Shown: positions 8,047 to 19,602, counted from the first letter of the stretch. The stretch: 64,000 nt of DNA from Capsicum annuum (GCF_002878395.1 NC_061114.1:145730160-145794159); one strand, 5' to 3'. Notes: generated by a model not told the origin, from the sequence alone. A program made the numbers and translations.

Positions 8047-9853
8047 CATTTCACACTTGAATTAGTATGTGTATATGGTTATCTTGAATAAAATGAAAAG
8101 GGTTTTGAAATCTAACAATGAATGATAATAATTCTTGTATATACTTGAGTTAATACATGTATTTCATGGTAGATTGCATATGTGGGTGTTTGTTGTATGT
8201 TTTTTAACATGGGGCTTCAGTAACCCTTGTATTGCTGATGTCTACCATAAAAATGACCTTGTTATAAGTATGCACAAAAGGTATTTGTTAAAATGTCTTA
8301 GTGAAATAACTAGTTGCATATTGATAGTGCATTTAGCCAGGACAATGGCCCAAATGGCTATGAATGATTGTTGAATAACCGATTGAAGTTATTATGAACC
8401 ATGTATTATGAAATTGGTAAACATGTTGATTGATGGATAATGTAAAGGTAAAGTCCCTATATATGGGGAGGAACTTGACTTGTGCTTAGAAACCAAGTAT
8501 GATAAAAATATGGTAATATATTCTAATAAAATATTAATAGCTTGTCTGCGTCTTGATGACCATGAATTGAATTGTATAATTGAACTAATTGAAGGAAATG
8601 TCCTATTGAGATGAGTTATAAATAAAGTCTCCCCTAGTGACCATAAGGTTTTGCACAGTGTTGAAATTGTCAAAATGGCTAAAGTCCTTAAATATTGTAT
8701 CAAATATTTTTTGATGGATGGACAAGAAGGTAAAGTCTCAAATTTTAACTAATGATGGTTATGATGGATTGAGTTTAAAGTCCCTTGCCTTATGTGATGG
8801 ATTGCAGGTAAAGTCCTTTTCCCAATTAAAAAGCAAGGTAAAGTTTGTTGCTTCAAAAGAGCTCATAAGGTCAAATCACCTCACATCATGAAGAGGCTTG
8901 TGGTAAAGTCCACCTATGGATTGTGGAAAAGTCCACCTAAGGCTTATGGTAATATCCACTCATGTCTTGTGGTAAAGTCCACCTATGGCTTATGGTAAGG
9001 TCCACCTATGTGTGTGGGTAAAGTCCTTTGTTTGAATGGCCTAAGTGATTTGGTAAAGTTCCTTGTTTAGTGATGGTGTGCGTGAATAAAGTCCACAGTA
9101 TATTTAATATGTGTGCATAGGGAAATCCCCTGTCTAATAATAATGTGAAAGTGGATAAAGTCCTTGGTGTATTAAGCATGATGAATATATAAGCGTGAGA
9201 GGTGGTAGACCTCTACTTTACGTCCAATGGATGAATGTTTGAGAATTTTGATGATGAGAATGTTGATGAACCATGACATCTTAGTTGTTATATGGTATAA
9301 GTATATGTATAAATAAGTATACGAATGGGATAAAATATAATATATTGATTTGTTATTTATTAATGATGTTATCTTATCACTTATCTTATAGTTACATGCT
9401 GGATTCATACTGCTAACCATCTCTAGACACTACATCCTCACATGACATAGGTGCTGGAGCATCTTCTTTTTTTCCCACATAGTGACTTATACATCAAAGT
9501 GGTTCGTACATTGACTATAAGCGATGATCTTTCTTACGTTCAAAAGAAATTCTTCTCTTAGACCTTATCTTTAGACTTAGTCTCTTTAAGACTTGGGTTA
9601 GCTATACTCGGGGGCTTGTCCTGACATTTACTTAAGACATTGGTCTTATATAGAGGTGTTGTGAACAACTTTAAACTTGGGTGTAGTTATAATAATAAAT
9701 CTAATATTGACTTATGTTATTATTATCACTATTCTGATATCTTCGACTCTTATGGTATACTAAGATTCTTATGTTGGGTTATTGGAGGGACTTCTGGTTT
9801 ATGTGAGCTTGAGGTTTCTATACGACATGGTCTGAAGTTTGGGTTGTGTTAAG
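8047..9853 (+). repeat. 5' LTR of element A, missing its first ~0.9 kb
   Basis: Aligns along its length with 15833-17643, for example in the AATGAATGATAAT, GTAAAGTCC and CTTGTCCTGACAT stretches. It ends just before the PBS. It contains a 23-bp minisatellite at 8896-9026. No coding sequence: the short frames here are incidental. Confidence 0.88.
8896..9026 (+). repeat. 23-bp minisatellite inside the element A 5' LTR
   Basis: About 5.7 diverged units of the form GCTTGTGGTAAAGTCCACC plus TATG. The same array is in the 3' LTR at 16683-16812. Isolated GTAAAGTCC words are scattered through 8700-9160. Confidence 0.85.
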
Positions 9854-9854
9854 T

Positions 9855-9867
9855 TTTTATCAGAGCC
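9855..9867 (+). promoter_or_regulatory. Decayed PBS of element A
   Basis: TTTTATCAGAGCC in place of TGGTATCAGAGCC, two G-to-T changes from the initiator tRNA-Met complement, immediately after the LTR end. Confidence 0.8.
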
Positions 9868-10061
9868 TAGGTTCATGGTCACTTGGGTGGTCACAATATT
9901 GTGTCAAGTAGTGTTTCTTTTATGGGTGTAAAGTGTGCCACACTTATAAAAGAAACGCTATGAGGCATTTTAGGAATGTTTACCTTTCTTGTGTTTCAAT
10001 CTGAAGCTATTAAGTCTAAGGTCTTGGATTTCCTCTGATTTCATTTGCTATCTTTCAGATC

Positions 10062-11120
10062 GTGCCTCAAAGAAGATCTGATACTCTGGAAAATACTACT
10101 GAGAGTCCTATGTACAAAGCTCATCCAATTTCTGGAGTTTAGACCCTGGTTTGGGTTATAATATCTGGCCATCCTCGTGGGGTTCCACCCACTAACCCTT
10201 CTCATAAGAATGGCATTACTTCTCAGTATTCTCAAAAGGATGCTACTAATAAGTAGTTTCATTGCTCTATTAACCTCTTGACTCAATTGATATCTTCTCA
10301 AGTAGAGCATGGTAACTCAGCTACAATTTCTTTTGAGGCCACAAGAATTAGAAAATTTATGAGGTTGAGCCCTCCTATGTTTACTGGTACTAAGGTTGAG
10401 GAAGGTTCTCACAGCTTTATTGACAAAATAGAGAAAATCTTTTAAATCATACATGTTTCTGAAATTGAGGGTTTTGAACATATTTCCTACCAATTGAAGG
10501 ATCTAGCATACCCGTGGTACGAATGGTGGGAGTTTTTTATGGGTATTGATGCAAATTTATCTTCTTCGATAGAATTTCTCTAAAGCTTTCCTTGACCGCT
10601 TCTTTTCTCAAGAGTTGAGAGAGAAAAAGGTGGAAATGTTCAGTAACTTAAAGCAAGGGACAATGTTCGTTCAAAAGTATGCCTTGAAATTCAATCAATT
10701 GTCAAGGTATGCTACTAAGATTATTTCTAGTATGAGGGATAAAAAGTGCAAGTTTTTCTTGAGATTGTCTTGTGAGTTAGTTCTTAAAAGCAAGGTAGCC
10801 TTATTGATTTTGAACATGGACATCTCTAGGTTGGTTATGTAAATCCAATAAGTGGAATATGAGGAAAAAAGACAAGTTGATCTTAGTGAGAAGCAAGGAA
10901 AGAAGTTTAGGCCTTTCGAGAGTGATGGTGGAAGTAGTAGAAAGTGGCCACAAATGGAGTAAGGGATTTTAGGTTTGTTCTTCTCATCTAGTGTTCACTC
11001 TCCTTACTCAAATTTCTTGGGTGGTTATCGATCTCAGTTCAGTGGCAGGTCTCGGGCACAAGGTCCTCGATTTCTAACTAGTGGTGCCCAGTTAGCTCCA
11101 CCCCCCTCTTTGTAGATTCT
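10062..11120 (+). pseudogene. Element A gag polyprotein (nucleocapsid), zinc knuckle deleted
   Basis: The start codon has decayed to GTG (10062), followed by CCTCAAAGAAG, the usual MPQRR-like beginning of this family. Recognisable gag blocks are F-M-R-L-S-P-P-M-F-T-G-T-K at 10355-10395, a YQLKDLAYPWYEWWE block near 10490, and REKKVEMFSNLKQGTMFVQKY (open frame 10615-10842), followed by Y-A-T-K-I and the Q-V-E-Y-E-E-K-R-Q region. The Ser/Gln/Pro-rich tail (10980-11110) then runs straight into protease sequence. The CCHC knuckle that should lie between them is absent. Stops are at 10140 and 10443, among others. Gag forms the virus-like particle. Confidence 0.8.
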
Positions 11121-11480
11121 ACGGTCCCAAGAGTCTGTTGGTTCCTTTTTCTATTTCTACCTCGGTTGGAGACCCTGTGATTGTTAGTAGGGACTATAGG
11201 GGATACATGATTTTTGTTGGTGGTATAGATACTCATGGTGACTTGATAAAGTTAGACATGGTTGATTTTGATGTTATTCTGGGGATGGATTGGTTACAAT
11301 CTTGTTATACTTCCATAGATTGTTGGACACATAGGGTCAGGTTCCGATTCCCTAATAAGCTGATTATTGTATGGGAAGGTGGTTTCTTAGTGCCGAAGGA
11401 AAGGTTTATTTCTTATCTTAAGGACCAAAGGTTGATTTTGAATGGGTGCTTGTATCACTTGGACTTAGTTAAAGATTCTA
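11121..11480 (+). pseudogene. Element A aspartic protease, C-terminal half only
   Basis: The open frame 11138-11956 begins inside the protease: [14 protein letters not shown], then [20 protein letters not shown], the second-half signature of Ty3/gypsy retropepsins. The first half with the DTG/DPG active site is missing, deleted together with the gag zinc knuckle. Activity is therefore lost. The frame continues without a stop into the reverse transcriptase. Confidence 0.85.
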
Positions 11481-11489
11481 ATTCAGAAG

Positions 11490-12300
11490 ATCCACCTCCA
11501 GAATCTATTCTAGTAGTAAACAATTTTCTCGATGTGTTACCCGATGATCTTCCTGGTGTTACTCCTAATAGAGAAATTGATTTTAGGATTGCTCTTGTTC
11601 TGGACACTCATTCGATCTCTATTACTCCTTATAGAATGGCTCCGGTAGAGTTGAAAGAAATTAAGGATATATTGAAAGATTTATTAAATAAAGGATTCAT
11701 TCGGCCTAGTATGTCTCCTTGGTGTGCTCCTGTATTGTTTATACGCAAGATGGATGGTTCCCTTCATATATGCATTAACTATCATCAGTTGAAAAATGTG
11801 GTCGTAAAGAGTAAGTATCGTCTTCCTATAATTGATGATTTGTTTGATCAACTTCAGGGTGGGAACTATTTATCTAACATTGATCTGAGATCAGGTTATC
11901 ATCAACATAAAGTTAGGGATACCAATATCCCTAAAACTGCCTTTAGAACCCATTAAGGTCACTATTAGATAGTTCCTTGTTATGTTATTTGAGTTTACCA
12001 ATGCCCTGGCAGCATTCATGGATTTGATGAATAGGGTTTTCCGTCTGTTGTTGGACTTATTTATCATTGCCATTATTGACGATATCTTGTTCTATTCTAA
12101 GAGTGAGGCAGATAATGTTTGATTACCTCCGTGTCGTGTTGCAAACTTTGAGGGATCAATGTTTAAATGCAATGTTTTCTAAGTGTGAGTTTTGGTTGAA
12201 AGCCATAGCTATTCATAGTCATGTCATCTCTAGTGAAGGGATCATGGTAGATACCCAAAAGATTATGGTGGTTAGGAGTGGTCTAGACTTATAACTCCAA
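11490..12300 (+). pseudogene. Element A reverse transcriptase
   Basis: Open to 11956, then stop-containing. Visible blocks: [51 protein letters not shown] (catalytic Asp), then after a TAA at 11954 the [13 protein letters not shown] block and [12 protein letters not shown] (the YxDD box as IIDD, catalytic pair kept), and KCEFWLKAIAIHSHVISSEG at the thumb. Breaks are the TAA, further stops before the DD box, and a frameshift near 12110. Confidence 0.9.
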
Positions 12301-12990
12301 TAGATATTTGGAGCTTCTCGGGTCTAGCCGGTTATTGTTGGAGGTTTGTGGAGAGTTTTTCCACTATAGCTTCCCCGTTGATAAAATTGACCCAATAGAA
12401 GGTCAAGTTCCTATGGTCCGTTACGTGTGAGGGTAGTTTCAAAAAGTTGAATGATAAATTAACTTCAGCTCTGGTGTTGACCTTGCCTAAGGGTAGCGAT
12501 GGTTTTGTTGTTTATTGAGATACTTCTCTAGTAGGTATTGGTTGTATGTTGATGCAACATGGTAGGGTGATATCTTATGCTTCTAGGCAATTAAAAGTTC
12601 ATGAAAAGAACTACCCTACCCATGACTTAGAGTTGTTAGTCGTGGTTTTTGCTTGGATAATTTTGTGGCAATATCTTTATAGTGTTCACGTTGTTATCTT
12701 TTCTAATTGTAAGAACTGTCAATATATTTTTACCCAAAAAGAGTTTGACCTCTGGCAAAGAAGGTGGCTTGATCTATTGAAAAACTATGATATGAGTCTT
12801 CATTACCATACTAGTAGGGAGAATATAGTCGCTAATACTCTTATTAGGTTGTGTATGGAAAGTTTGGCCCATGTCAATGTGGACAAGCGGGAATTGGTGA
12901 AAGACATTCATCGATTGGCTAATCTTGGAGTTCAACTTGTGGACTCCAATGATGGTGGTGTATTTGTGCATCCGGTATCTTAATCATCTT
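12301..12990 (+). pseudogene. Element A RT connection and RNase H
   Basis: F-S-G-L-A-G-Y-C-W-R-F-V connection at 12314-12355, then the RNase H domain with [34 protein letters not shown] (the conserved HDLEL with catalytic Glu), L-Y-S-V-H-V, and [12 protein letters not shown]. The frame 12546-12983 is open. The H-P-G-K-A-N-V-V-A-D-A-L-S-R block is eroded to [14 protein letters not shown], losing its catalytic Asp. The linker to integrase ([17 protein letters not shown]) follows. Confidence 0.88.
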
Positions 12991-14401
12991 TTGTTATTGC
13001 GATAAAGGAAAAGCATGTCTTGGACCCCAAATTGATGAAGATCAAGAGTAAGGTGGGTCAACATAAAGCTGCAAACTTTGTGATTGGTAGTGATTGTATC
13101 TTGAGGTACCAAGGTAGGTTATGTATTCTCAGCATCGATGGATTGGGGGAAAGGGTCATGGCTGAGGATTATGGAACCCGTTAGGCTATTCATCCTAGTT
13201 CCATAAAGATTTATCAAGATCTTAGAGGGTTCTATTGGTGGAATAATATGAAGCGTGATATTGCTAGCCATGTGACTAAATGTTTGATGTGCCAATAAGT
13301 AAAGGTTGAGCACTTGAGGCACAGTGACCAATACCAAAAGATTGCATTGCCCGAGTTGAAGTGGGAGTCGATTATTTTGGATTTCGTTATGGGTCTTCCT
13401 AGGTCTAGTAATCAATGTGATTCTATTTGGTTCATTGTTGATAGAATGAGCAAGTCCGCACATGTCTTGCCCGCGAGGACTAATTTCTCAGCGGAAGATT
13501 CTGTTAAGTTGTACCCTATGGAGATTATGAAGTTGCATGGGGCCCTAGAGTTTATTATCTCAGATCGTGGTCCTCTATTTTCATCCCACTTTTTGAAGTA
13601 CTATGTGTAGTTTAGTACCGTTTTCCACCCACAAATGGATGGTCAAGTAGAAAGGACTATCAAAACATTGGAGGATACATCGCGAGCTTATGTAATTAGT
13701 TATGGTGCAAGTTGGTATGACAACTTTCCTTTGATTGAGTTCACCTATAATAATGGGTACCACTCTAGTATTGGCATGGCCCCTTTCTAAGCATTGTATG
13801 GTAGGAGATGCTGATCTCCTATTGGCTGGTACAAAGTTGGTGAGACAAAGTTGCTTGGGAACGATTTAGTCCATCAATTCTTATAAAAGGTGAAGGCGAT
13901 TTGTTATAGATTGAAAACCGATCAAATTTTCCAAAAGTCGTATGTAGATGTGAGGCGTAGGTACTTAGAGTTTAATGTGGGCGATTGGGTATTCTTTAAA
14001 GTGTTTTCCATGAAGGTAGTGATCCGTTTTAGTAAAAAAGGGAAGCTTAGTCTCCGATATGTTGGTCGTTACTTGATTGTGAAGAAGGTTGGCAATGTTG
14101 CCTTTGAGTTAGAGTTGCCTTCTAGTATGAACACCATCCACCCAATTTTCCATGTGCCTATTTTACAGAAATATGTGGGTGATCCTTCCTTGGTTGTTTC
14201 CTCGAAAAATGTAGGTAATTCAGACTTTTTTTCCTATGAGGAAATCTCGATGAGGATCTTAGATCGATAAGTTCGCTGATTACGAATAAAGGAAATGGAT
14301 TTGGTAAAGGTTCTATGAAGGAACCAAAAGTCCGAGTAAGCTACTTGGGAGGCGGATGAGGACGAAGTACCTGCTTTTATTTCCAACTTCGGAAGCTTGT
14401 G
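12991..14401 (+). pseudogene. Element A integrase with chromodomain-like tail
   Basis: HHCC zinc domain: A-I-H-P-S...Y-Q-D-L-R-G-F-Y-W-W-N...C-L-M-C-Q at 13185-13300. DDE core: L-D-F-V-M-G-L-P-R (first Asp), I-V-D-R-M-S-K-S-A-H, I-I-S-D-R-G-P (second Asp) near 13557, and F-H-P-Q-M-D-G-Q-V-E-R-T (Glu) near 13640, so all three acids persist. The GPF/Y-like region is in 13890-14270 (VGDWVFFKV, K-G-K-L-S-L-R-Y-V-G). The tail V-K-V-L-(stop)-R-N-Q...A-T-W-E-A-D-E-D is the Del/Tekay-type chromodomain remnant, with Trp-to-stop. At least eight stops interrupt the domain. Confidence 0.88.
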
Positions 14402-14924
14402 ATGGAGGTATGTGTTGATCTACTTACTTTGATGTATGTCTTTGATAGAGAATGGAGTAAAGTATATAATTATTAAGATTGGATTATGTCTTTGTTAGAC
14501 AATGGATTAAAGTTCCCAATGTGTGAAATGATTGGTGTTTATTAGACCATGGATCAAAGATACTAATAATATGAAATGATGTGTGACTTGTTGTGATGGG
14601 TCTAAGCCTCTAATACTTTGAATTTATTCGAATTCATGACAAATGATAGAATAAAGTCTCCTATGCGATGAGTGCTTGATGTCCTTGATGAGTTGATGGG
14701 TTGGAGTCCCTATGTTATGAAATGAGTAAGTGTTGGATAAGTGATGGATTAGAGTCCCAAGACAAATGAAATGAAATGGTTGATCAGTGTTGATCACGAT
14801 ATGTGTTGTGTTGCATCATTGTTGTGTGCTTGTTATAACTCGTGTAATGGTTTGTTAGATATATGTTGATATTTTAAATTCTGTTTATGATTACCTAACC
14901 CATCATTCATGGATGAATGATCCT
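14402..14924 (+). other. Element A 3' untranslated region with repeated GTCCC-type words
   Basis: No coding content. Short words such as ATGGATTAAAGT, TGGATTAGAGTCCC and GAATAAAGTC recur through 14440-14770, echoing the minisatellite vocabulary of the LTR. Nothing else is seen. Confidence 0.6.
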
Positions 14925-14937
14925 AAGAGAGGGAGAA
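14925..14937 (+). promoter_or_regulatory. Polypurine tract of element A
   Basis: AAGAGAGGGAGAA directly before the 3' LTR start TGAAACACCC. This is the plus-strand primer of reverse transcription. Confidence 0.85.
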
Positions 14938-17643
14938 TGAAACACCCGAGAATGTGACCTTGCAAAAATTTTTAGTTGAATGCCAATGATCATGATATGT
15001 GTGTTGTGTTATGTCCTTCTTGTGTATTGTTCCCAAATTATGTAAGGAGTTTTTAGGTCCATCTTAGGGTGTTAACTTGTATCTATACTTACGTATCCAT
15101 GTGGGAAAGAACGGGAACACTGAGACTTAAACCCTTGAAGAGTATAACAACCTCTTTGAGGTCTCTAGAGTGGATACAGTTAGGGGTAATTGAGTCATAC
15201 CTTAGGTCACGGCTCGTACCCACCATGAAATCCACTTTCGTACCCTAGACATTATGTTAGGTTAGTGTACTGTCCACCATATGAAAAGATCATCCCTTGT
15301 TCGTAACCAAGTTCACAAGTTATAAGCTACCTAACTATATAGAGTGAAACCTAACCTAGAGTGAATTGTTTTTGGTACGGGTGGTCTATACTAGTCACGT
15401 CACGAGTTGTACCCTTAGGAGATGACTCACGGGTGCCAAGTAGTACCCTAAATAGTGTGTTCGACATAGGGGAAGCCTTTGGTATGAGTTAGGGTACCAC
15501 TCGTACGCTGTGTTATGATTGCTAAGTGAACCATGAAGGGGAGTCATACCCCTGCACGTGTGTCTTTTCTAGATTTTAACCAAGGACCTTCTTGTTATTT
15601 CCCTTTCCTAATAACTTAAGTCATTAACCTATATATGTCATGGTAGCCTCCGAAGTCTTCATTTTACAAGACTTAAAAACATCCCAACAGTCTAAAGGCT
15701 CTTGAAAATAAGATTAGAGGCTAGGGTTTGAAGGTGTTCATCTTGTGTCAAGGAAGAAGAGTGAAAATTATAGGTGATTTAAGTTGTTTAAGTCATTTAT
15801 CTATTCCAATCTTTAACTAAATCTAAACACATGTTTCATACTCGAATTAGTAAGTGTACATGGTGGTTTTGACTAAAATGAAAATGGTTTTGACATCTAA
15901 CAATGAATGATAATGATTCTTGTATATACTTTTGTTGATACATATATTTGAAGGTAGATTACATATATGAGTGCATGATGTATGTTTCTTAACATGAGGG
16001 TATTGAGTAACCCTAGGCTTAATGATGTCTACCATGAAAATGACCTTGTTATAAGTATGCACAAAAGGAGTTTGTTGAAATGTCTAAGTGAAATAACTTG
16101 TTGCATGATGATAGTATGTTGACCTAGGGCAGTGGACCCAAATAGCTATTAATGATTGTTGAATTAACTTGTGAATGCATTATGAACCATGTATTATGAA
16201 ATTTATAACCTTGTTAGTTGATGGCTAATGTGAGTGAAAAGTCCCAAGATATGTAAAGAAACATGAATTGTGCTTTGAACCCAAGTCTGGTGAGAATATG
16301 GTAGTAGATTGCTAATGAAATGTGAATAGATTGTGTGGATCTTGAAGACCATGAATGTAATAGTATAATTTAAATAAGTGAAAGAAATAGCCTATTTACA
16401 TGATTGAGCAATGAAGGATCCCATAATGACCATGAGGTTATGTATAGTGTTGAAATGACTGAATTGCTATAGTCCCTAAATGTTGTATCGAATATGTGTT
16501 GATGCATAGACAAGTGGGTAAAGTCCCAAATGTCAACTAATTATGGTTGTGATGGATTGAGGTTAAAGTCCCTTCCATTATGTGATGGCTCTCTGATAAA
16601 GTTCCTTGCCAAATGAAAATACAAGGTAATGTCCGTTGCTTGAAAAGAGCTCTTGAGGTCAAAGCACCTTGCCTCATAAGCGACTTGTGGTAAAGTCCAC
16701 CTATGGCTTATGGTAAAGTCCACCTAAGTCTTGTGGTAATTACCACTCATGGCTTGTTGTAAAGTCCACCTATGGCTTGTGGTAAAATCCACCTATGTGT
16801 GTGGGTAAAGTCCCTTGTTTGAATGGCCTAAGTGTTTGGGCAAAGTCCTAGTTGAGTGATGGTGTCTGTTAATAAATTCCTTAGTATATTGAACATGTGT
16901 GCATGGGGGAAATCCCTGGTTTAATAATAATGTGAAAGTGGCTAAAGTCCTTGGTATATTAAGCATGATAAATCTATAAGCGTGGGATGTGGTACACCTC
17001 TACTTTATGTCTAATGAATGTATGTTTGAGAATTTCGATGAACCTTGACATCTTAGTTGATATATGATATATGTATATGTATGGACAAGTATATGAATGG
17101 GATGAAATATGATATATTGATTTGTTGTTGATTGATGATGTTATCTTATCACTTATCCTTGATTTCCGTGCTAGCATTCCAACTTCTAACCGTCATCGGA
17201 CGCTACGTCCCCACATAACGTAGGCACCGGAGCATCTTTTTCTTTTCCTGTGTAGTTACTTGTAGATCAAAGTTGTTCGTGCATTGAATTAAAAGGGTGA
17301 GCTTCCTTATGTCCAGAAGACATTCATCTCTTAGTCCTTATCTATAGACATAGTCTCTTTAAAACTTTGTTTGGCTATAGTCAGGGGCTTGTCCTGACAT
17401 ATACTTTTATCGACATTGGTATTGTATAGTGGTGCAGTGAACAACTGTGAACTTGGTCATAGTTATTGTAATGAATCTAATATTGACTTATGTTATTATT
17501 TCTACTATTCTGATTTACGAGTTGGAGTTCCTTCGACTTCTATGATATGTTGACACGCTTAGGATGGGTTATCGTAGCAATCTCAGGTTCATGTGAGCTT
17601 GAGGTGCCCATGCGACATGGTCCAAAGTTCAGGTCATGTTATA
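14938..17643 (+). repeat. 3' LTR of element A (about 2.7 kb)
   Basis: Starts TGAAACACCC after the polypurine tract and ends near GTTATA at 17643, where minus-strand element B sequence begins. From 15833 it is the counterpart of 8047-9853. It holds the 23-bp minisatellite at 16683-16812. No genes. Confidence 0.88.
16683..16812 (+). repeat. 23-bp minisatellite inside the element A 3' LTR
   Basis: About six diverged units of CTTGTGGTAAAGTCCACC plus TATGG, with a degenerate middle unit (TAATTACCACTCATGG). It matches the array at 8896-9026, so it was present before insertion. Confidence 0.85.
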
Positions 17644-18354
17644 CAAATACACTACCCTCCTCAAATTCCATAAGACTAACTCCAGTGTTAGACAAACAGT
17701 GAATATTCTTCACCAACTCCTACTTCTTCTCATCCACATGAGCTAGACTCCCAATGGATAACCTGCTAAGAGTATCAACAACCATATTAGCTTTACCTAG
17801 ATAATAGTGAAGACTCATATCATAATCCTTGAGAAGCTCAAGCCATCTTCTTTGATTGAGGTTAAGCTCTTTCTAATTAAACACATACTGCAGGCTCTTA
17901 TATTTAAAAAAGATGTCTACTGCACTGCATACAAATAGTGACACTAGATTCTCAATGTGAACACCATGACTAATAATAAAAATCATGAGTCAGACAATTC
18001 TTCTCATGCACCTTCAACTACCTAGAGGAATAAGCTATCACCTTGCAATGCTGCATCAAGAGAAAATATAGCCCTAAATGGGATACATCACAATATACCA
18101 CAAATCCATCCTTGCATTTAGGCAAAGTAAGGACCAAAGCTGAAGTTATATTATCTTCAGCTTCTCGAAACTACCCTCACTAGCATTAGACCATATGCAC
18201 TTCACCTTCCTCTAAATTAACTTAGTCAATGGGGAAGCTATAGAAAAAACTCTCTATGAACCTCCTGTTGTAACCATCTAAACCCAAGAAGCTCCGAATG
18301 TCAGTTGTAGTCGTGGTATAGGCCACTTCTTAACCATGTCAACCTTCTACGAAT
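17644..18354 (-). pseudogene. Element B RNase H and RT connection (cut by element A)
   Basis: Reads on the minus strand as connection (about 18350-18180), RNase H, and the linker V-D-E-K-K...E-L-V-K-N-I-H-C-L, which ends at about 17660 where the element A LTR begins. The equivalent linker in element A (12880-12980) continues into integrase. In B the integrase and 3' LTR are absent from the window, so A landed just upstream of the integrase and the far half was later lost. Many stops; no long frame remains. Confidence 0.75.
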
Positions 18355-18990
18355 CTACCATGATCTCTTTACTAGAAATGACATAACCCAGAAAAGTATA
18401 GCGTTCAACCAGAATTCACATTTTAAAAACTTTGCTTTAAACTGCTGATCTTTCAAGGTCTGCAACACCATATAGGGGTGATCTGTATAATCCACCTCAC
18501 TCTTAGAGTACACCTGAATTTCATTTATGAACACAATAATGAACAAGTCTATAAACTGAAAAAAGACTCCAGTCATCAAATCTATAAATATCGTCGAGGC
18601 ATTAGTCAACCCAAAAGGCATAACAAGAAACTCATAATGCCCATACGAGTATGGAAGATAGTCTTAGAGATATCATCCTCCCTAATCCTTAACTGATGAT
18701 AACCGTACCGAAGATCAATCTTTGAGAAAAACATAGCACCCTTCAATTGATCAAACAAATTATCTATCCTTGGAAGAGGATACTTATTCTTGAACATCAC
18801 CTTATTCAACAGCTGGTAATAAATTTACATCCGAAGGGAACCATACTTCTTATGCAAGAACAAAAATGATGCACCACATGGGGACAGACTAGGAATGATG
18901 AAACCCTTATCTAAAAGATCCTTTAACTTCTCCTTAATCTCGTTCAACTCAGCCGGAGCCATTCTATATGGAGGAATAAAAATTAGATGA
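18355..18990 (-). pseudogene. Element B reverse transcriptase, catalytic DD lost
   Basis: Pieces 18809-18606 and 18621-18355 overlap in different frames, so a frameshift lies near 18610. Blocks: [34 protein letters not shown] (catalytic Asp of block A kept), [12 protein letters not shown], then I-I-V-F-I-N-E-I-Q-V-Y-S. The box that should read IDDI reads INEI, so both metal-binding Asp of the YxDD box are gone. It ends with KCEFWLNA. Confidence 0.87.
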
Positions 18991-19239
18991 TTGTCTAGAA
19001 CAATATCAGTCCAAAACTAAATCTTCCTATAAGGAAGGAACACTAAGAAGGTCATCAGGGAAGACCTCAGGAAATTCATTTACCATCGGGACAAAATGCA
19101 AAGAATGACCCTCCGAGTTACAATCTTTAACCCAGACTAGACAATACGGATACCCCTTATCGATTAACCTCCAGGATATAAGATTTGATATGAATGTCTC
19201 TTTAGGATCTGGGGAACCACCACCCCACTAAATAATAGG

Positions 19240-19602
19240 CTAATTAGGGAATTTGGAAACAACCTTACAGGTTAAACAGTATAGAGATGCATAGCCTGAG
19301 TGCAACCAATCAAACCCTAAGATATCATCAAAATCAACCATATATGATTCAAGCAGATCCACCATAGATTCTTTACTACCATCAGAAACTACACACCCCT
19401 TATAGATCCTTCTAGTAATCACAGAGTCACCTACTGGGGTAGAAATAGAAAAAGGGTCTGAAACACACTCAGGACAAAAACCAAAATGCAAAGCCACAAA
19501 CGGGGTCACATAATAAAAAGCGAACCCAAGATCAAGTAAATAGTACACATCAAGGGAAAAGAGTTTCAACATACTAGTCACAATATTAGGTGATGCCCCC
19601 AA
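19240..19602 (-). pseudogene. Element B aspartic protease
   Basis: A 120-codon open frame. D-L-G-F-A-F-Y-Y-V-T-P-F-V-A corresponds to the active-site segment D-(T/P)-G-A-x-x-S-F-V (Asp and Gly kept, middle residue changed to Leu). Then DPFSISTPVGDSVITRRIY, and MVDFDDILGFDWLHSGYASL, the second-half signature. C-R-N-I...P-E-C precedes it. The linker to the reverse transcriptase (19240-18990) is broken by stops. Confidence 0.85.

Larger units (their letters stand above)
8047..17643 (+). mobile_element. Ty3/gypsy chromovirus-type LTR retrotransposon, element A (5' truncated)
   Basis: Both LTRs, PBS, gag, protease remnant, reverse transcriptase, RNase H, integrase and a chromodomain-like tail are in order on the plus strand. 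The 5' LTR (8047-9853) matches the 3' LTR only from about 15833 on, so about 0.9 kb of its 5' end is gone. The 3' LTR ends at about 17643, inside element B. Because the left flank is the virus, no target duplication can be tested. Catalytic motifs of RT and integrase survive, but the gag/protease junction is deleted and stops are scattered through the frame. Confidence 0.88.

Noticed and set aside
8135..8703. Plus and minus ORFs of 79 and 103 codons
   Set aside because: Both lie inside the element A 5' LTR, have no recognisable domain, and do not stay open in the matching part of the 3' LTR (15900-16500).
8880..9030. Possible CRISPR-like array
   Set aside because: Units are contiguous 23-mers without unique spacers, in a plant LTR. 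It is an ordinary minisatellite.
13119..13463. 114-codon minus ORF
   Set aside because: Antisense of the element A integrase zinc domain and core.
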